From the NCBI GenBank assembly GCA_001899175.1, contig MKVH01000021.1, positions 186,001 through 250,000 of the forward strand: a stretch of DNA of 64,000 bases, in the 5' to 3' direction. Shown here piece after piece: positions 53,450 to 62,379 of this stretch; within the stretch, counting starts at the first letter, position 1, and every line of letters starts with the position of its first letter. Both the position numbers and the translations under genes were made by a program. The notes under the pieces are model-generated. The model made no database searches. It was not told the origin of the DNA and worked only from the letters and a program-made list of their open reading frames with translations. The stretch is from Candidatus Kapaibacterium thiocyanatum (GTDB lineage Bacteria; Bacteroidota; Ignavibacteria; Kapaibacteriales; Kapaibacteriaceae).

Positions 53450-54979
53450 ATGCTTGAATCACTCCCACACGGGCAATGGGATCACCGCCGTGCAGCGCAT
53501 CTTCTGCGCCGGATATCGATCGGCGTACGACCCGAAGAGATCGCCGTTCTCGCGTCGATGCCGTTCGACGACGCCATCGACCATATCCTGAACCCACTGT
53601 CGATCGACTTCGATGGCTATCGTCACCTCACGCATGACGACGTCGTCAGCGGAGTATCACCGATCGACGCTCCCGAATGGCATGCATACTTCAGGGAGAA
53701 GAATCTTCGCTACGGGGATGTCCGACGATGGTGGATCAGAACGATGCTGTCCGAAGGTACATCCATACAGGAACGCATGGTCCTGTTCTGGCATATGCTG
53801 TTCACGACGTCGATGAACGGTGCGCACTACGCCGAGCATGTCCTCGATCAGAACCTCTTCATGCGCGACAACTGCCTCGGCGATCTCCGCGCCATGGTCG
53901 ACGGCATCACGCACGGCACGGCGATGCAGATCTATCTGGACGGTATCCGCAACGAATGGCATGACTGGTTCGACGGCGTGAACGAGAACCACGCACGCGA
54001 GCTCTTCGAACTGCAGACGCTCGGCATTCCATCGGATATCTCACCCGCCTATACGCAGGGCGACGTCGCCGAAGCCGCACGGGCCTTCAGCGGATGGAGG
54101 CTGGACGAGTACTGGAAGGATAACGGCAATGGTGTGAGGACGCTCTACAGGAAGCGGAACACCGTATGGCGCAAGGACCATTGGGACTATCGGCACAAGG
54201 CCGTCTTCGGCAGGACCGGTCCATGGAACGGCCACGACGTCGTATCCATGCTCTTCACCGAACGCCCCACGCACGTGGCACGGCATATCTGCAGAAGGAT
54301 TCTGGCCGAATTCCTCACCGCATCGCCGGACGAACGGCTGGTGGACGCGCTCGCACAGCACCTGATCGACAGCGGCTGGTCGATCGGGTCGACGATGCGC
54401 ACGCTCTTCCGAAGCGGTGAATTCTACGCACCCGGATACAGGATGGGACTGGTCCGATCACCGATCCATCTGCTCGTCGGTACGCTGCGCACGATACGCA
54501 CGACCTATATCACCGATCTGGACGACGCCGACGGACGGAGCGAGAACGATCTGCTCGATCGGCTATCGTCCATGGGGCATCTCATGTACGACCCGCCGAA
54601 CGTATCCGGCTGGGCCGGTGGTATGGCATGGCTCAGCGCCGCATCCGTTCCGACGCGCATCGACCTCTGCCGGCGTATCGCCCTCGGAGAAGTCGAGTTC
54701 AAGGACTATGCAGGCGGGAGATATGTCTATACCTACGACGCCTATGCACTTGCCTCATCTCTTGCCGATCCATCGGACCTCGAAGCCCTCGTCCGCGCCA
54801 CCGCTTCGTTCTTCCTCGATACCGTCGATCCTCACGTATGCGATGCGCTGCGTTTCGCATTCCTTCAGGGCGCTTCATCACCGGAATGGTACGCGGCACA
54901 GGATGATCCGACGACGGATCGAAGGCTCCGTCTCGGATTCGCCACCGCTCTCGGTTCACCCAGATATCAATTGCACTAA
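53450..54979 (+). CDS. DUF1800 protein
   Basis: 509 residues. The family pattern is present: AAHLLRRISIGVRPEEI, MLFWHMLFTTSMNGA, ENHARELFELQTLGI, YTQGDVAEAARAFSGWRLDE, CRRILAEFLTASPDERLVDA and YDPPNVSGWAGGMAWLSAAS. DUF1800 proteins are almost always encoded next to a DUF1501 protein, as here (15-base gap), and are thought to act at the envelope. No N-terminal signal peptide is visible, though an upstream start cannot be excluded. Confidence 0.88.
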   Translation: MLESLPHGQWDHRRAAHLLRRISIGVRPEEIAVLASMPFDDAIDHILNPLSIDFDGYRHLTHDDVVSGVSPIDAPEWHAYFREKNLRYGDVRRWWIRTMLSEGTSIQERMVLFWHMLFTTSMNGAHYAEHVLDQNLFMRDNCLGDLRAMVDGITHGTAMQIYLDGIRNEWHDWFDGVNENHARELFELQTLGIPSDISPAYTQGDVAEAARAFSGWRLDEYWKDNGNGVRTLYRKRNTVWRKDHWDYRHKAVFGRTGPWNGHDVVSMLFTERPTHVARHICRRILAEFLTASPDERLVDALAQHLIDSGWSIGSTMRTLFRSGEFYAPGYRMGLVRSPIHLLVGTLRTIRTTYITDLDDADGRSENDLLDRLSSMGHLMYDPPNVSGWAGGMAWLSAASVPTRIDLCRRIALGEVEFKDYAGGRYVYTYDAYALASSLADPSDLEALVRATASFFLDTVDPHVCDALRFAFLQGASSPEWYAAQDDPTTDRRLRLGFATALGSPRYQLH

Positions 54980-54994
54980 TCCGGATACATCGTC

Positions 54995-56554
54995 ATGCAT
55001 CGCAGAACCTTCCTCAGGCACATGGCGGCCACAGGCCTGGCCCTGCCCGGACTCATGAACGGCACCGTTTCGGCACTGGCCTTCTCCGATGGCCGCCTCG
55101 GCCATATCACGACACCGGATCGGGACTGCGATCGTATCCTCGTCATCCTGCGCATGTTCGGCGGCAACGACGGGCTGAATACGATCATCCCCGTATACGA
55201 CGATGAATACTATCGAGTCCGACACCGAACGTCCCGGTACGACCTCTCCATTCCTGCCGAGGCGGCATTGCCCATACCCGGCAACAACGATCATCGCTTC
55301 CATCCTGCGCTCGGTCCGATGCTCGATCTCTACCTCGAGGGCAAGGTCGCCATCGTCCAGGGCGTCGGCTATCCCGACATGAACCTGTCGCACTTCCGGG
55401 GCAACGACATCTGGTTGTCGGCCAGCGATGCGGACGTGTTCGACGACAGCGGCTTCATCGGCCGATTCCTCGAACGGCGATATCCCGACTTCCCCGTCAC
55501 GCTGCCCGATGCACCCTATGCGATCGAGTTCGGATCGGTCGTCGGTCGTCTCGCGGAGGGACGGCATCACACCATGGCCTTCCCGTACAACGACCGCACA
55601 CGCATTCCACGCGATGCGGGAATACGCATCGGCGACGGAACGCAGGCGGATCGTCTGGAAGCGACCATAGAGAAACTCCTGCGTCATGGCTCATCGTTCC
55701 ATGGCACCATCGACCGTGCGTTGCAGAACGTTCCGGGCAATCTCGTCGATACCTACTATCGGGGTGACGGCTATCTCGGACGCGCACTCGCACTCACGGC
55801 TCGTCTGATCAGATCGGGCCTCGGGACGCAGGTCTACATCATCCATGCTGGCCAGTTCGATACGCATCACGACCAGCAGCGCGTCCATGCCCAACAGCTC
55901 GACGAACTGTTCACGAACGTCCTCGCCTTCCAGCGCGAAATGGAGGCGTCCGGTCAGGACGAGCGCGTCTGCATCATGCCCATCAGTGAATTCGGGCGTC
56001 GCGTGGAGCCTACGGGATCGGGTACCGATCATGGAACGGCGGCACCGACCTTCCTCATCGGGGGTGGCGTACGGGGTGGACTCTACGGCACGGCCCCATC
56101 GGTACGCGATCTCGACGCCGACGGCAATCTCAAATGGAACGTCGATTTCCGCCAGATCTACGCCTCCATCCTCGCACAGTGGTTCTGCGTACCGAGCACC
56201 GAGGTCGAGAATCATATCCTTCCGCGCTACTTCCAGCAACTTCCCCTGTTCCGGCATGCCTTCACCGAACCGATCCCCATCAAGGTACAGCGCGAGACGC
56301 CGGCACCCGAACTGCAGCTCCATCCGAATCCGGCGCTGGAGACATTGCGGATACGTATCGGCGGGCTACCGGAATCGGCCGATGCCGACGTACGCATCTC
56401 CGCACTGGATGGCCGTCTGATCTCGTCCGGCCCTGCCGTCCTGGCGAACGGAACATGCACATGGGACGTGAGCAGGATTCCGCAGGGCGCATACGTCGTG
56501 CTCGTGAGCACGGCTGGCATGGCACTCGCAGGTCGACTGATCATCCGCCGATGA
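54995..56554 (+). CDS. DUF1501 protein with T9SS sorting domain
   Basis: 519 residues. A twin-arginine-like leader (MHRRTFLRHMAATGLALPGL) is followed by the DUF1501 core: ILRMFGGNDGLNTIIPVYD, ALPIPGNNDHRFHPALGPML, GYPDMNLSHFRGNDIWLSAS, IHAGQFDTHHDQQRVH and SEFGRRVEPTGSGTDHGTAA, a layout related to alkaline phosphatase/sulfatase folds. The last ~80 residues (LQLHPNPALETLRIRIGGLP ... GAYVVLVSTAGMALAGRLII) are a sorting domain. The combination implies export across the inner membrane and then by the type IX system. It forms an operon with DUF1800. Confidence 0.88.
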   Translation: MHRRTFLRHMAATGLALPGLMNGTVSALAFSDGRLGHITTPDRDCDRILVILRMFGGNDGLNTIIPVYDDEYYRVRHRTSRYDLSIPAEAALPIPGNNDHRFHPALGPMLDLYLEGKVAIVQGVGYPDMNLSHFRGNDIWLSASDADVFDDSGFIGRFLERRYPDFPVTLPDAPYAIEFGSVVGRLAEGRHHTMAFPYNDRTRIPRDAGIRIGDGTQADRLEATIEKLLRHGSSFHGTIDRALQNVPGNLVDTYYRGDGYLGRALALTARLIRSGLGTQVYIIHAGQFDTHHDQQRVHAQQLDELFTNVLAFQREMEASGQDERVCIMPISEFGRRVEPTGSGTDHGTAAPTFLIGGGVRGGLYGTAPSVRDLDADGNLKWNVDFRQIYASILAQWFCVPSTEVENHILPRYFQQLPLFRHAFTEPIPIKVQRETPAPELQLHPNPALETLRIRIGGLPESADADVRISALDGRLISSGPAVLANGTCTWDVSRIPQGAYVVLVSTAGMALAGRLIIRR

Positions 56555-56565
56555 CCCTTCCTGAT

Positions 56566-56573
56566 TAACTTTG
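56566..56573 (+). promoter_or_regulatory. -7 element (TAACTTTG) of lysA
   Basis: Exact TAnnTTTG match 31 bases before the lysA ATG. A -33 box is not convincing. Confidence 0.5.
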
Positions 56574-56603
56574 TCTTTTCCCCTTCAATGCACCTGTCGT
56601 TTT

Positions 56604-57836
56604 ATGAACCTCGTGAATGGACAATACGAGATCGGTGGAATTCCGGTCTCCGACATCTGCGGTATGGCCGGCCTTCCCGTCTACGTGTATGACACGGCCA
56701 TCATCGCACGGCAATACCACAGGCTGACGTCGGCCTTCTCCGGCATCGACGTAAGGATCCAGTACGCCTGCAAAGCGCTGACCAACGTCAACATCCTGAA
56801 GTTCATAAAATCTCTCGGTGCAGGTCTCGACACGGTTTCGATCCAGGAAGTCGAGCTGGGTCTCCATGCAGGCTTCAGTCCCGACGAGATCCTCTATACC
56901 CCCAACTGTGTTTCGTTCGAGGAACTACGCCGGGCCGCCGATCTCGGCGTCCACATCAACATCGACACCATCGGCGTACTCGAGCAGTTCGGTCATGAAT
57001 ACGGCGACCGTATCCCGGTATGCATCCGTGTGAATCCGCATATCATGGCCGGGGGCAACGAGCGCATCTCCACCGGTCACATCGATTCCAAGTTCGGCAT
57101 CTCGATCTATCAGATGCGTCACGTCCAGCGCATCGTGGCATCGAACGGCATCCGCGTCAACGGCCTGCATATGCATACGGGCAGCGACATCCTCGATGCC
57201 GACGTCTTCCTGCAGGGTGCGGAACTCCTGCTCGATATCGCGGAGTCGTTTCCGAATCTCGAGTTCCTCGACTTCGGCAGCGGCTTCAAGGTACCGTACA
57301 AGCCCGACGACATCTCGACGGATATCGAGGATCTCGGCAGGAAGCTCACGGCCCGCATCGCAGCGTTCAACCAAACGCGCAGCACACCCGTGGAAGTATG
57401 GTTCGAGCCGGGCAAGTTCCTGGTGAGCGAGGCAGGTACGTTCCTGGTGTCCGTGAACGTGATCAAGCAGACGACGGCGACGGTATTCGCCGGCGTCGAT
57501 TCGGGTCTCAACCACCTGCTGCGTCCGACGCTCTACAACTCCTACCATCATATCGTGAACGTCAGCAATCCCGAAGGCACACCACGTATCTACACTGTCG
57601 TGGGCTATATCTGCGAAACCGATACGTTCGGATGGGATCGTAAACTCAATGAAGTTCGCGAAGGCGACATTCTCGCATTCAGGAATGCCGGTGCCTATGG
57701 CTACATGATGTCATCCAACTACAACTCGCGCTGCAGGCCTGCGGAAGTGATGGTACACGAAGGCAAGGCATCGCTGATCAGACGCCGTGAAACGCTGGAT
57801 GATCAGTTGCGGACGCAGATCGACGTTCTGCCCTGA
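56604..57836 (+). CDS. lysA: Diaminopimelate decarboxylase
   Basis: 410 residues from the ATG at 56604. PLP-dependent fold III decarboxylase: the PLP Lys is in QYACKALTN, followed by GAGLDTVSIQEVELGLHAG, HIDSKFGI, LHMHTGSDI, LDFGSGFKVPY, EPGKFLV and the active-site Cys and Tyr region GYICETDTFGWD and NAGAYGYMMSSNYN. It makes L-lysine from meso-diaminopimelate. Ornithine/arginine-type decarboxylases share this fold, but the length and the CETD motif fit LysA. Confidence 0.92.
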   Translation: MNLVNGQYEIGGIPVSDICGMAGLPVYVYDTAIIARQYHRLTSAFSGIDVRIQYACKALTNVNILKFIKSLGAGLDTVSIQEVELGLHAGFSPDEILYTPNCVSFEELRRAADLGVHINIDTIGVLEQFGHEYGDRIPVCIRVNPHIMAGGNERISTGHIDSKFGISIYQMRHVQRIVASNGIRVNGLHMHTGSDILDADVFLQGAELLLDIAESFPNLEFLDFGSGFKVPYKPDDISTDIEDLGRKLTARIAAFNQTRSTPVEVWFEPGKFLVSEAGTFLVSVNVIKQTTATVFAGVDSGLNHLLRPTLYNSYHHIVNVSNPEGTPRIYTVVGYICETDTFGWDRKLNEVREGDILAFRNAGAYGYMMSSNYNSRCRPAEVMVHEGKASLIRRRETLDDQLRTQIDVLP

Positions 57837-57956
57837 CGTTGCGGCAGAAGTCGATCATCGAAGAAGGCCCTCACGGCCGGGGTCGGCCGGAAATACGTTC
57901 GATCGTCTCCCATTCCTGTTCCGATCCGGCAATGGATCGGCAGGAGGGAGCAGCGA

Positions 57957-59711
57957 TCAATCTTCGGACTCAGGGCGCTTGCGACGGCTGCGCATCTTCC
58001 GTTCGGTAGGCTTCTTCTGTTCGGTGAAATCGGACTTGATGAACATCTCGGACGTATAGACCTTCGTACGTCGTTCGTCCGCCACTGCACGCTTCTTTAC
58101 CGGCGGGAAACCTCCGTTACCGGCGGCACGGCTTCGCTTGGCTGGACCACCTGCCGCGCGGCCGCCGCCATAGCTGCGTCCACCGGCACGGTTGCCACGT
58201 CCACTACGGTCGTCGGGATATCCCGAAGCATACTGCGGATCGTAGTTGGGGTCGAACTGCGGATTGTACGGACGATTGGCGCCGCGTTGCTGCGGACGTG
58301 CATTCTTCTGCTGGCGACCACCAGGTCCTTGCGGGCGGCCTGCGGACTGGGAGCGTCCCGGTCCTGGTCCGCCTTGCGGGCGACGGCTTCCCCCTGCACT
58401 ACCCTGCGGGCGGCCTGTCGATGCGGCCTTGCCGCCCTGACGTCCGCCACTGACTCCAGCTCCGGCCTGGGTACGTCCCTTGTTCTGCTGGGGGCGTCCT
58501 CCGCCCTGCGGACGGCCATTCCGGTCGGCACTCCGGCCATCCCTGTTGTCGCGGTTATCGCGACTGTCACGTCCGTAATCCTGTGGCGGGCGGCCTCGTT
58601 GCGGACGGTCTCCGCGGTTGCTGCGCTCACCCTGTTGACGACTTCCGGGACCACCGTTGCGGCCACCGCCTTCGTATCCATTCCTTTTTCCCTGAGCAGG
58701 GCCTCCGCCCTGTTGTGCACCGCGGCGTCCGTCACCCTGTCGGGAACGGCCTTCCTGCCGGTGCGGACGGTTGGGCGACTGGTCATACTGTGAAGGTCCG
58801 CCACCGAAGCCGGTACGCGGGTCGTAGGACGAGGGAGCTACGTAGGGATAACCGTCATCATCCATTTCCGGTTTGGTCGGTCGGGCCGGCCGGCCGTTGA
58901 TCGGCCTTGATTCGTTCGTGAGAGGCTGCCGGGAATCGTTCCGGGCGTCACGACGCCGTCCCTGCTTGTTGTCCTTGCGCGGGCGGCCTTTTTGTTGAGG
59001 CATAGCGATATTGGTATGTTGTTGTGCGGCGGCCGCAGTGCCCTGAAAGCAGACCACGAACTCGCCCTTGAATGTCTTTTCCGTGAACTTTTCGGCCAGT
59101 GCCGCGGCCGTACCGTAATGATGCGATTCCGACGGCATGGTAAGGTTGCAGCCGACGTAGGTCGGGCGCTCCGGCATCACGACCGCCGCCGAAGACAGAA
59201 GCTGCCGTAGTCTGTACGGGGCTTCGAGCAGGATGACGGTCCTGGGTTCTGCTGACAATGCCCTGAGATCCTCGATCCGTTCTTCCTCGCCGCGCCGTAC
59301 GAATCCTGCGAAGAGGAACGATGCCGTATCGAAGCCGCTGCGTACGATTGCGGTGAGGATACTCGACGCACCGGGGACGACTTCGATACCGATTCCTTCC
59401 TGCAGACATCTACGAACGAGGCTGTGTCCCGGATCGGCCAGCAGCGGCGTACCGGCATCACTGATGAGGGCGACCTGCCGGCCTTCACGAAGTTCGGCGA
59501 CGACGTCGTCGATGGCATCGTCGTTCGAGTGTTCGTTCAGCAGCAGTAATGGTTTTTCGAGATCCAGCGTCCTCAGGAGGCGCTGGCCTTCCTTTTCCTC
59601 TTCACACACGACGGTATCGGCCGCGCCCAGAGCTTTGATCGCACGTAGGGTGATGTCGTCCGCATTCCCGATCGGAGTGGATACGATGAGGAGCGTTCCG
59701 CTCGCAGTCAT
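57957..59711 (-). CDS. rsmI: RsmI-type rRNA methyltransferase with a long disordered Gly/Arg/Gln-rich tail
   Basis: 584 residues. Residues 1-~235 are a tetrapyrrole-methylase-fold SAM methyltransferase of the RsmI type (IVSTPIGNADDITLRAIKAL, ISDAGTPLLADPGHSLVRRC, EVVPGASSILTAIVRSGF, FLFAGFVRR, TVILLEAPYRLRQLL), which 2'-O-methylates C1402 of 16S rRNA; the C-terminal helical domain of longer RsmI proteins is missing. From ~240 to 584 the chain is low complexity: repeated GRPQGG, RNGG, RDNRDNRDGR, then SYGGGRAAGG and a basic end (KMRSRRKRPESED). Such RGG-like tails bind RNA and can drive condensates. The frame is uninterrupted across the boundary at ~58990, so it is one protein unless translation restarts. 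Confidence 0.85.
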   Translation of the reverse strand: MTASGTLLIVSTPIGNADDITLRAIKALGAADTVVCEEEKEGQRLLRTLDLEKPLLLLNEHSNDDAIDDVVAELREGRQVALISDAGTPLLADPGHSLVRRCLQEGIGIEVVPGASSILTAIVRSGFDTASFLFAGFVRRGEEERIEDLRALSAEPRTVILLEAPYRLRQLLSSAAVVMPERPTYVGCNLTMPSESHHYGTAAALAEKFTEKTFKGEFVVCFQGTAAAAQQHTNIAMPQQKGRPRKDNKQGRRRDARNDSRQPLTNESRPINGRPARPTKPEMDDDGYPYVAPSSYDPRTGFGGGPSQYDQSPNRPHRQEGRSRQGDGRRGAQQGGGPAQGKRNGYEGGGRNGGPGSRQQGERSNRGDRPQRGRPPQDYGRDSRDNRDNRDGRSADRNGRPQGGGRPQQNKGRTQAGAGVSGGRQGGKAASTGRPQGSAGGSRRPQGGPGPGRSQSAGRPQGPGGRQQKNARPQQRGANRPYNPQFDPNYDPQYASGYPDDRSGRGNRAGGRSYGGGRAAGGPAKRSRAAGNGGFPPVKKRAVADERRTKVYTSEMFIKSDFTEQKKPTERKMRSRRKRPESED

Positions 59712-59900
59712 ATAGTGACGATGTCCCTTTTGGAGGGATCCGGCCTGGGATCCAGGCCCGACATTGTTGATTCTTGCAGGAGGGTATATCGCCGGTATCC
59801 GTCGGATGCTGGTTCAGGACTCAGCATCCCTGCGATCGAGAGAAACCTTACCGGCGCAACTGTTCACCAAAGATACGAAGAGAGCCGGCACCACCTGCAA

Positions 59901-59936
59901 GAAAAAATCGGATGCCCCGAGGGTGAGGCATCCGAT
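59901..59936 (-). terminator. Rho-independent terminator of the thioredoxin-fold operon
   Basis: On the minus strand ATCGGATGCC and GGCATCCGAT form a perfect 10-bp stem with a 10-base loop followed directly by TTTTTTC, 32 bases after the stop at 59968. Confidence 0.92.
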
Positions 59937-59967
59937 ATCACGACGAAGATCCGTGCTTCGTATTCTA

Positions 59968-60594
59968 TTATTTCTTCCACTTGATGGTGCAGCCGATGGC
60001 CTTGGTGGAATTCATCGCCGGGCTCTTCCCTGCCAGCAGGGCGTCGACGGCAGCTTCCACGAACTTGTCTCCCGCAGCGGCAGCATCGTCGGGATTGTCA
60101 TCGATCGCTCCGATGTATTCGACGGCCCATCCCGTGCGTACACGGTTCAGCACGAAGACGTGCGGCGTACGGCGTGCACCGTACTTGAGTGCCGTCTGCT
60201 GCGACTCGTCGAACACGTACGGGAACGGAAAGCTCTTCTCTTCCGCACGCACCTTCATCTTCTCGAAGGAATCCTCCGGAGAGACCTTGGGATCGTTGGG
60301 ATTGATGGCGACGACGGGATAGCCCTTGGCAGCGTACTTCTTGTGCAGGTCGATGATGCGGTCTTCGTACTTCACCGAATACGGACAGTGGTTGCAGGTG
60401 AAGACGACGATCAGTCCCTTCGCTTCGAGAAACGAACGCGGGCCGACCATCCTGCCGTCGACATTCTTGAGCAGGAAGTCCGGAGCCTGGTCTCCTACCT
60501 TGACTCCATCGGGCAGATCGGCGGCCGTCGCCGATGGTACGGACATCACCAGCGACATCATGACGCCGAGCAGCATGGATGCGAACATCTTCAT
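59968..60594 (-). CDS. Secreted thioredoxin-fold (AhpC/TSA, redoxin) protein
   Basis: 208 residues. Signal peptide MKMFASMLLGVMMSLVMSVP cleaved near ATAA. The redoxin core runs VGDQAPDFLLKNVDGRMVGP, IVVFTCNHCPYSVKYEDRII, YPVVAINPNDPKVSPEDSF, GARRTPHVFVLNRV, with CNHC as the redox motif and cis-Pro in RTPHVF. These periplasmic thioredoxin-family proteins occur widely in Bacteroidota. ATGA overlap with the TlpA-like gene upstream makes a two-gene operon. Confidence 0.88.
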   Translation of the reverse strand: MKMFASMLLGVMMSLVMSVPSATAADLPDGVKVGDQAPDFLLKNVDGRMVGPRSFLEAKGLIVVFTCNHCPYSVKYEDRIIDLHKKYAAKGYPVVAINPNDPKVSPEDSFEKMKVRAEEKSFPFPYVFDESQQTALKYGARRTPHVFVLNRVRTGWAVEYIGAIDDNPDDAAAAGDKFVEAAVDALLAGKSPAMNSTKAIGCTIKWKK

Positions 60595-61091
60595 CGAAGT
60601 CCCTTCTGAAATGACTGAATGGTCTGTTGCAATTCCTTGTAGGTGAACTCACGCTCGTGGAAGGCGCGCTTGCCCGCCGCATGGTTCACGATGAGTGTGG
60701 CCGGAATGGCGCCGCTCCATGATGGATCGACCCTGTCGATCCACAGATGGGCCTTGGCCTCGTTGAGCAGGACGACGTCGGGATGCAGTCCACGGCGTAC
60801 CACGAAGGGCTCTACCTTGTTCCCCAGATCCTTCGGGCTGTCAAGGCTGACGAGAATGACCTTGACCTTCGCCCCGTCGGCCTCCATGCTCCTGCTGACC
60901 TTGTCGAAGTGCGGGAGCTCGGCTACGCACGGCTTGCACCACGTCGCCCAGAAATTGATGACGAGCGTCGTGTCCCCGGCTGCCTCGATCCGGTCCTCGA
61001 GCTGCGACAGCGATATCGCCGGTACGGATGCACGCACGGCGACGATATGACAGAGGACCAGCACGACAATCAGCGATGGAATACGGCTCAT
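60591..61091 (-). CDS. TlpA-like periplasmic thioredoxin
   Basis: 166 residues from the ATG at 61091, preceded by AGGGA. N-terminal signal (MSRIPSLIVVLVLCHIVAVR), then VINFWATWCKPCVAELPHFD with the WCKPC redox site, VKVILVSLDSPKDLG, and cis-Pro in GAIPATLIVN. It likely keeps exported cysteines reduced or helps cytochrome maturation. It is the promoter-proximal gene of the pair. Confidence 0.9.
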   Translation of the reverse strand: MSRIPSLIVVLVLCHIVAVRASVPAISLSQLEDRIEAAGDTTLVINFWATWCKPCVAELPHFDKVSRSMEADGAKVKVILVSLDSPKDLGNKVEPFVVRRGLHPDVVLLNEAKAHLWIDRVDPSWSGAIPATLIVNHAAGKRAFHEREFTYKELQQTIQSFQKGLR

Positions 61092-61423
61092 GTTGTCCCT
61101 TGATGGTCGTGATCGACCGTACGATGACGGCTCGTCGTCGCACGATATTGTGTGTTCCCACACTGGAAATTGGAAAATCTCTGTATGTTGTATAGAAACA
61201 ATGTGTTACCGAAAAATGACTCGGTTTTCCCGACAATTTTACTGACAGAAAAATATTTTTCGTTGATTGGGCCAATATACCAACCGGGGCACTACGACAA
61301 ATCAAATAATGACCTGCCCATGATTGCGAATTTCCATATCATACCCTAGATACAGAGAACGAGCGTATTACACTAGTACGTCTGTTCCGGCACACTGCCC
61401 CTTCGCGCTTCTCGACACCTGCA
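61092..61423. other. AT-rich spacer between TlpA-like and XRE genes
   Basis: No gene. The stretch is markedly AT-rich around 61190-61300 and contains the palindrome AAAAATATTTTT near 61250 and a weak hairpin (ACCGA/TCGGT) followed by TTT. It must hold the TlpA promoter and the XRE transcript end. Confidence 0.4.
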
Positions 61424-61705
61424 CTATTTCTTCAGTCTATCGAAATGTTCTTCCCGTAGACGGCGACCACTATCATTGTCGGCGAGCATTCGAGACATGT
61501 CGAAGTCGTTCCTGTCCACCAGCCACGATATATCCAGCCCCAATTCCAACAAGTCGGAAAGAAAGGTCGTGCTGATGTCCTTGCCATCCAGCCACCGATA
61601 GACCGTTGACTTGCTTACTTTCAAAGCATCAGCCATATCCTTGACTTGGCCACCATAGGCTACTTCAAGAAACATCCTCAGCTTCAGGGGAATTTTACTC
61701 GACAT
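61424..61705 (-). CDS. Small XRE-like HTH regulator (93 aa)
   Basis: ATG at 61705 is chosen because AAGGA stands seven bases upstream; the frame extends to 61768 without other support. Residues ~8-60 form a helix-turn-helix (LRMFLEVAYGGQVKDMADAL, KVSKSTVYRWLDGKDISTTF). The remainder is a short helical tail. It resembles phage or mobile-element repressors. Three TTGCA-type palindromes lie immediately upstream, as expected for an autoregulated repressor. It points away from the third surface-protein cassette. Confidence 0.75.
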   Translation of the reverse strand: MSSKIPLKLRMFLEVAYGGQVKDMADALKVSKSTVYRWLDGKDISTTFLSDLLELGLDISWLVDRNDFDMSRMLADNDSGRRLREEHFDRLKK

Positions 61706-61750
61706 CAAAAAGTCCTTGCATTTACTTCCCCGGTTCTTATATCTTGCGCC

Positions 61751-61818
61751 ATAGTTGCACACTTGCAACTATATTGCAGGTATGCAATCAGGTTTCGATT
61801 TCTGCAAATCTTTTGCAG
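61751..61818. promoter_or_regulatory. Operator cluster of TTGCA palindromes
   Basis: Site 1, 61751-61772: ATAGTTGCA and TGCAACTAT, perfect arms with a four-base centre. Site 2, 61773-61788: ATTGCA and TGCAAT with a four-base centre, 19 bases from site 1 centre to centre. Site 3, 61802-61818: CTGCAAA and TTTGCAG with a three-base centre, half-sites reversed. A lone TTGCA is at 61716-61720. This lies just upstream of the XRE gene and is probably its control region. Confidence 0.7.
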
Positions 61819-61879
61819 CATGGCGAAGCTATGTCCAGACGAGACCACAATATACAGCAACAGCGAGCGAGGATTTACC

Positions 61880-62122
61880 ATGCTCGACCATGAATTGATC
61901 GTCGTTGTTGAATGGCTCAGTCTGCCGCAATCTACACTACCCCTACCCCACTATCCCCTTTCACCCCGTGCGGACCAATCACAAGACATCGGAACCTCAC
62001 CCGCACGGGGCGTTATGGGGCACATACAACCACTGACATCTCCCGCTTCCTTCAGCGCACTCCGTACCTGCGTCTGTCCCCAAGCAAGGTTCTCAGCATC
62101 ACAGGGTGAACCGCGTACGTAG
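61880..62122 (+). CDS. Possible small protein divergent from the XRE gene
   Basis: An ATG at 61880 with AGGA six bases upstream opens an 80-codon frame (MLDHELIVVVEWLSLPQSTL ...); an ATG at 61820 extends it by 20. Only the first 15 residues look protein-like, and the remainder is Pro/Ser-rich with no recognisable motif. Placement opposite a repressor across its operators is where a Cro or anti-repressor would be, but the sequence does not show one. It may be spurious. Confidence 0.25.
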   Translation: MLDHELIVVVEWLSLPQSTLPLPHYPLSPRADQSQDIGTSPARGVMGHIQPLTSPASFSALRTCVCPQARFSASQGEPRT

Positions 62123-62379
62123 ACTGGTTCGGCGTCGTACCAGTCAAGGTTCTGCTAAGGTGACGCATAGCTGGTCATGTGCTAGGTTGCGCCCGTACCG
62201 CTCACGGTCGTAGCCACCGATAGTACATACATGGCATGAATCGCTAGGGATGAGCGGCGTACCGTCTGGCCACACCATGCCGGACATGCACCGGGGAGAA
62301 CGAAGCAATTCGGTGGCAGGGAGCCTGCAACGGGTTACCCTGCGGATATTTCCATCAATACTGTAGATTGGGAGTAGAC

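Noticed and set aside
58097-58804. 235-codon frame overlapping the RsmI tail in another frame
   Set aside because: It is a shifted reading of the repetitive tail DNA with no independent start signal.
59764-60609. 281-codon plus-strand frame over the redoxin gene
   Set aside because: The minus strand encodes a clear thioredoxin-fold protein with its own terminator.
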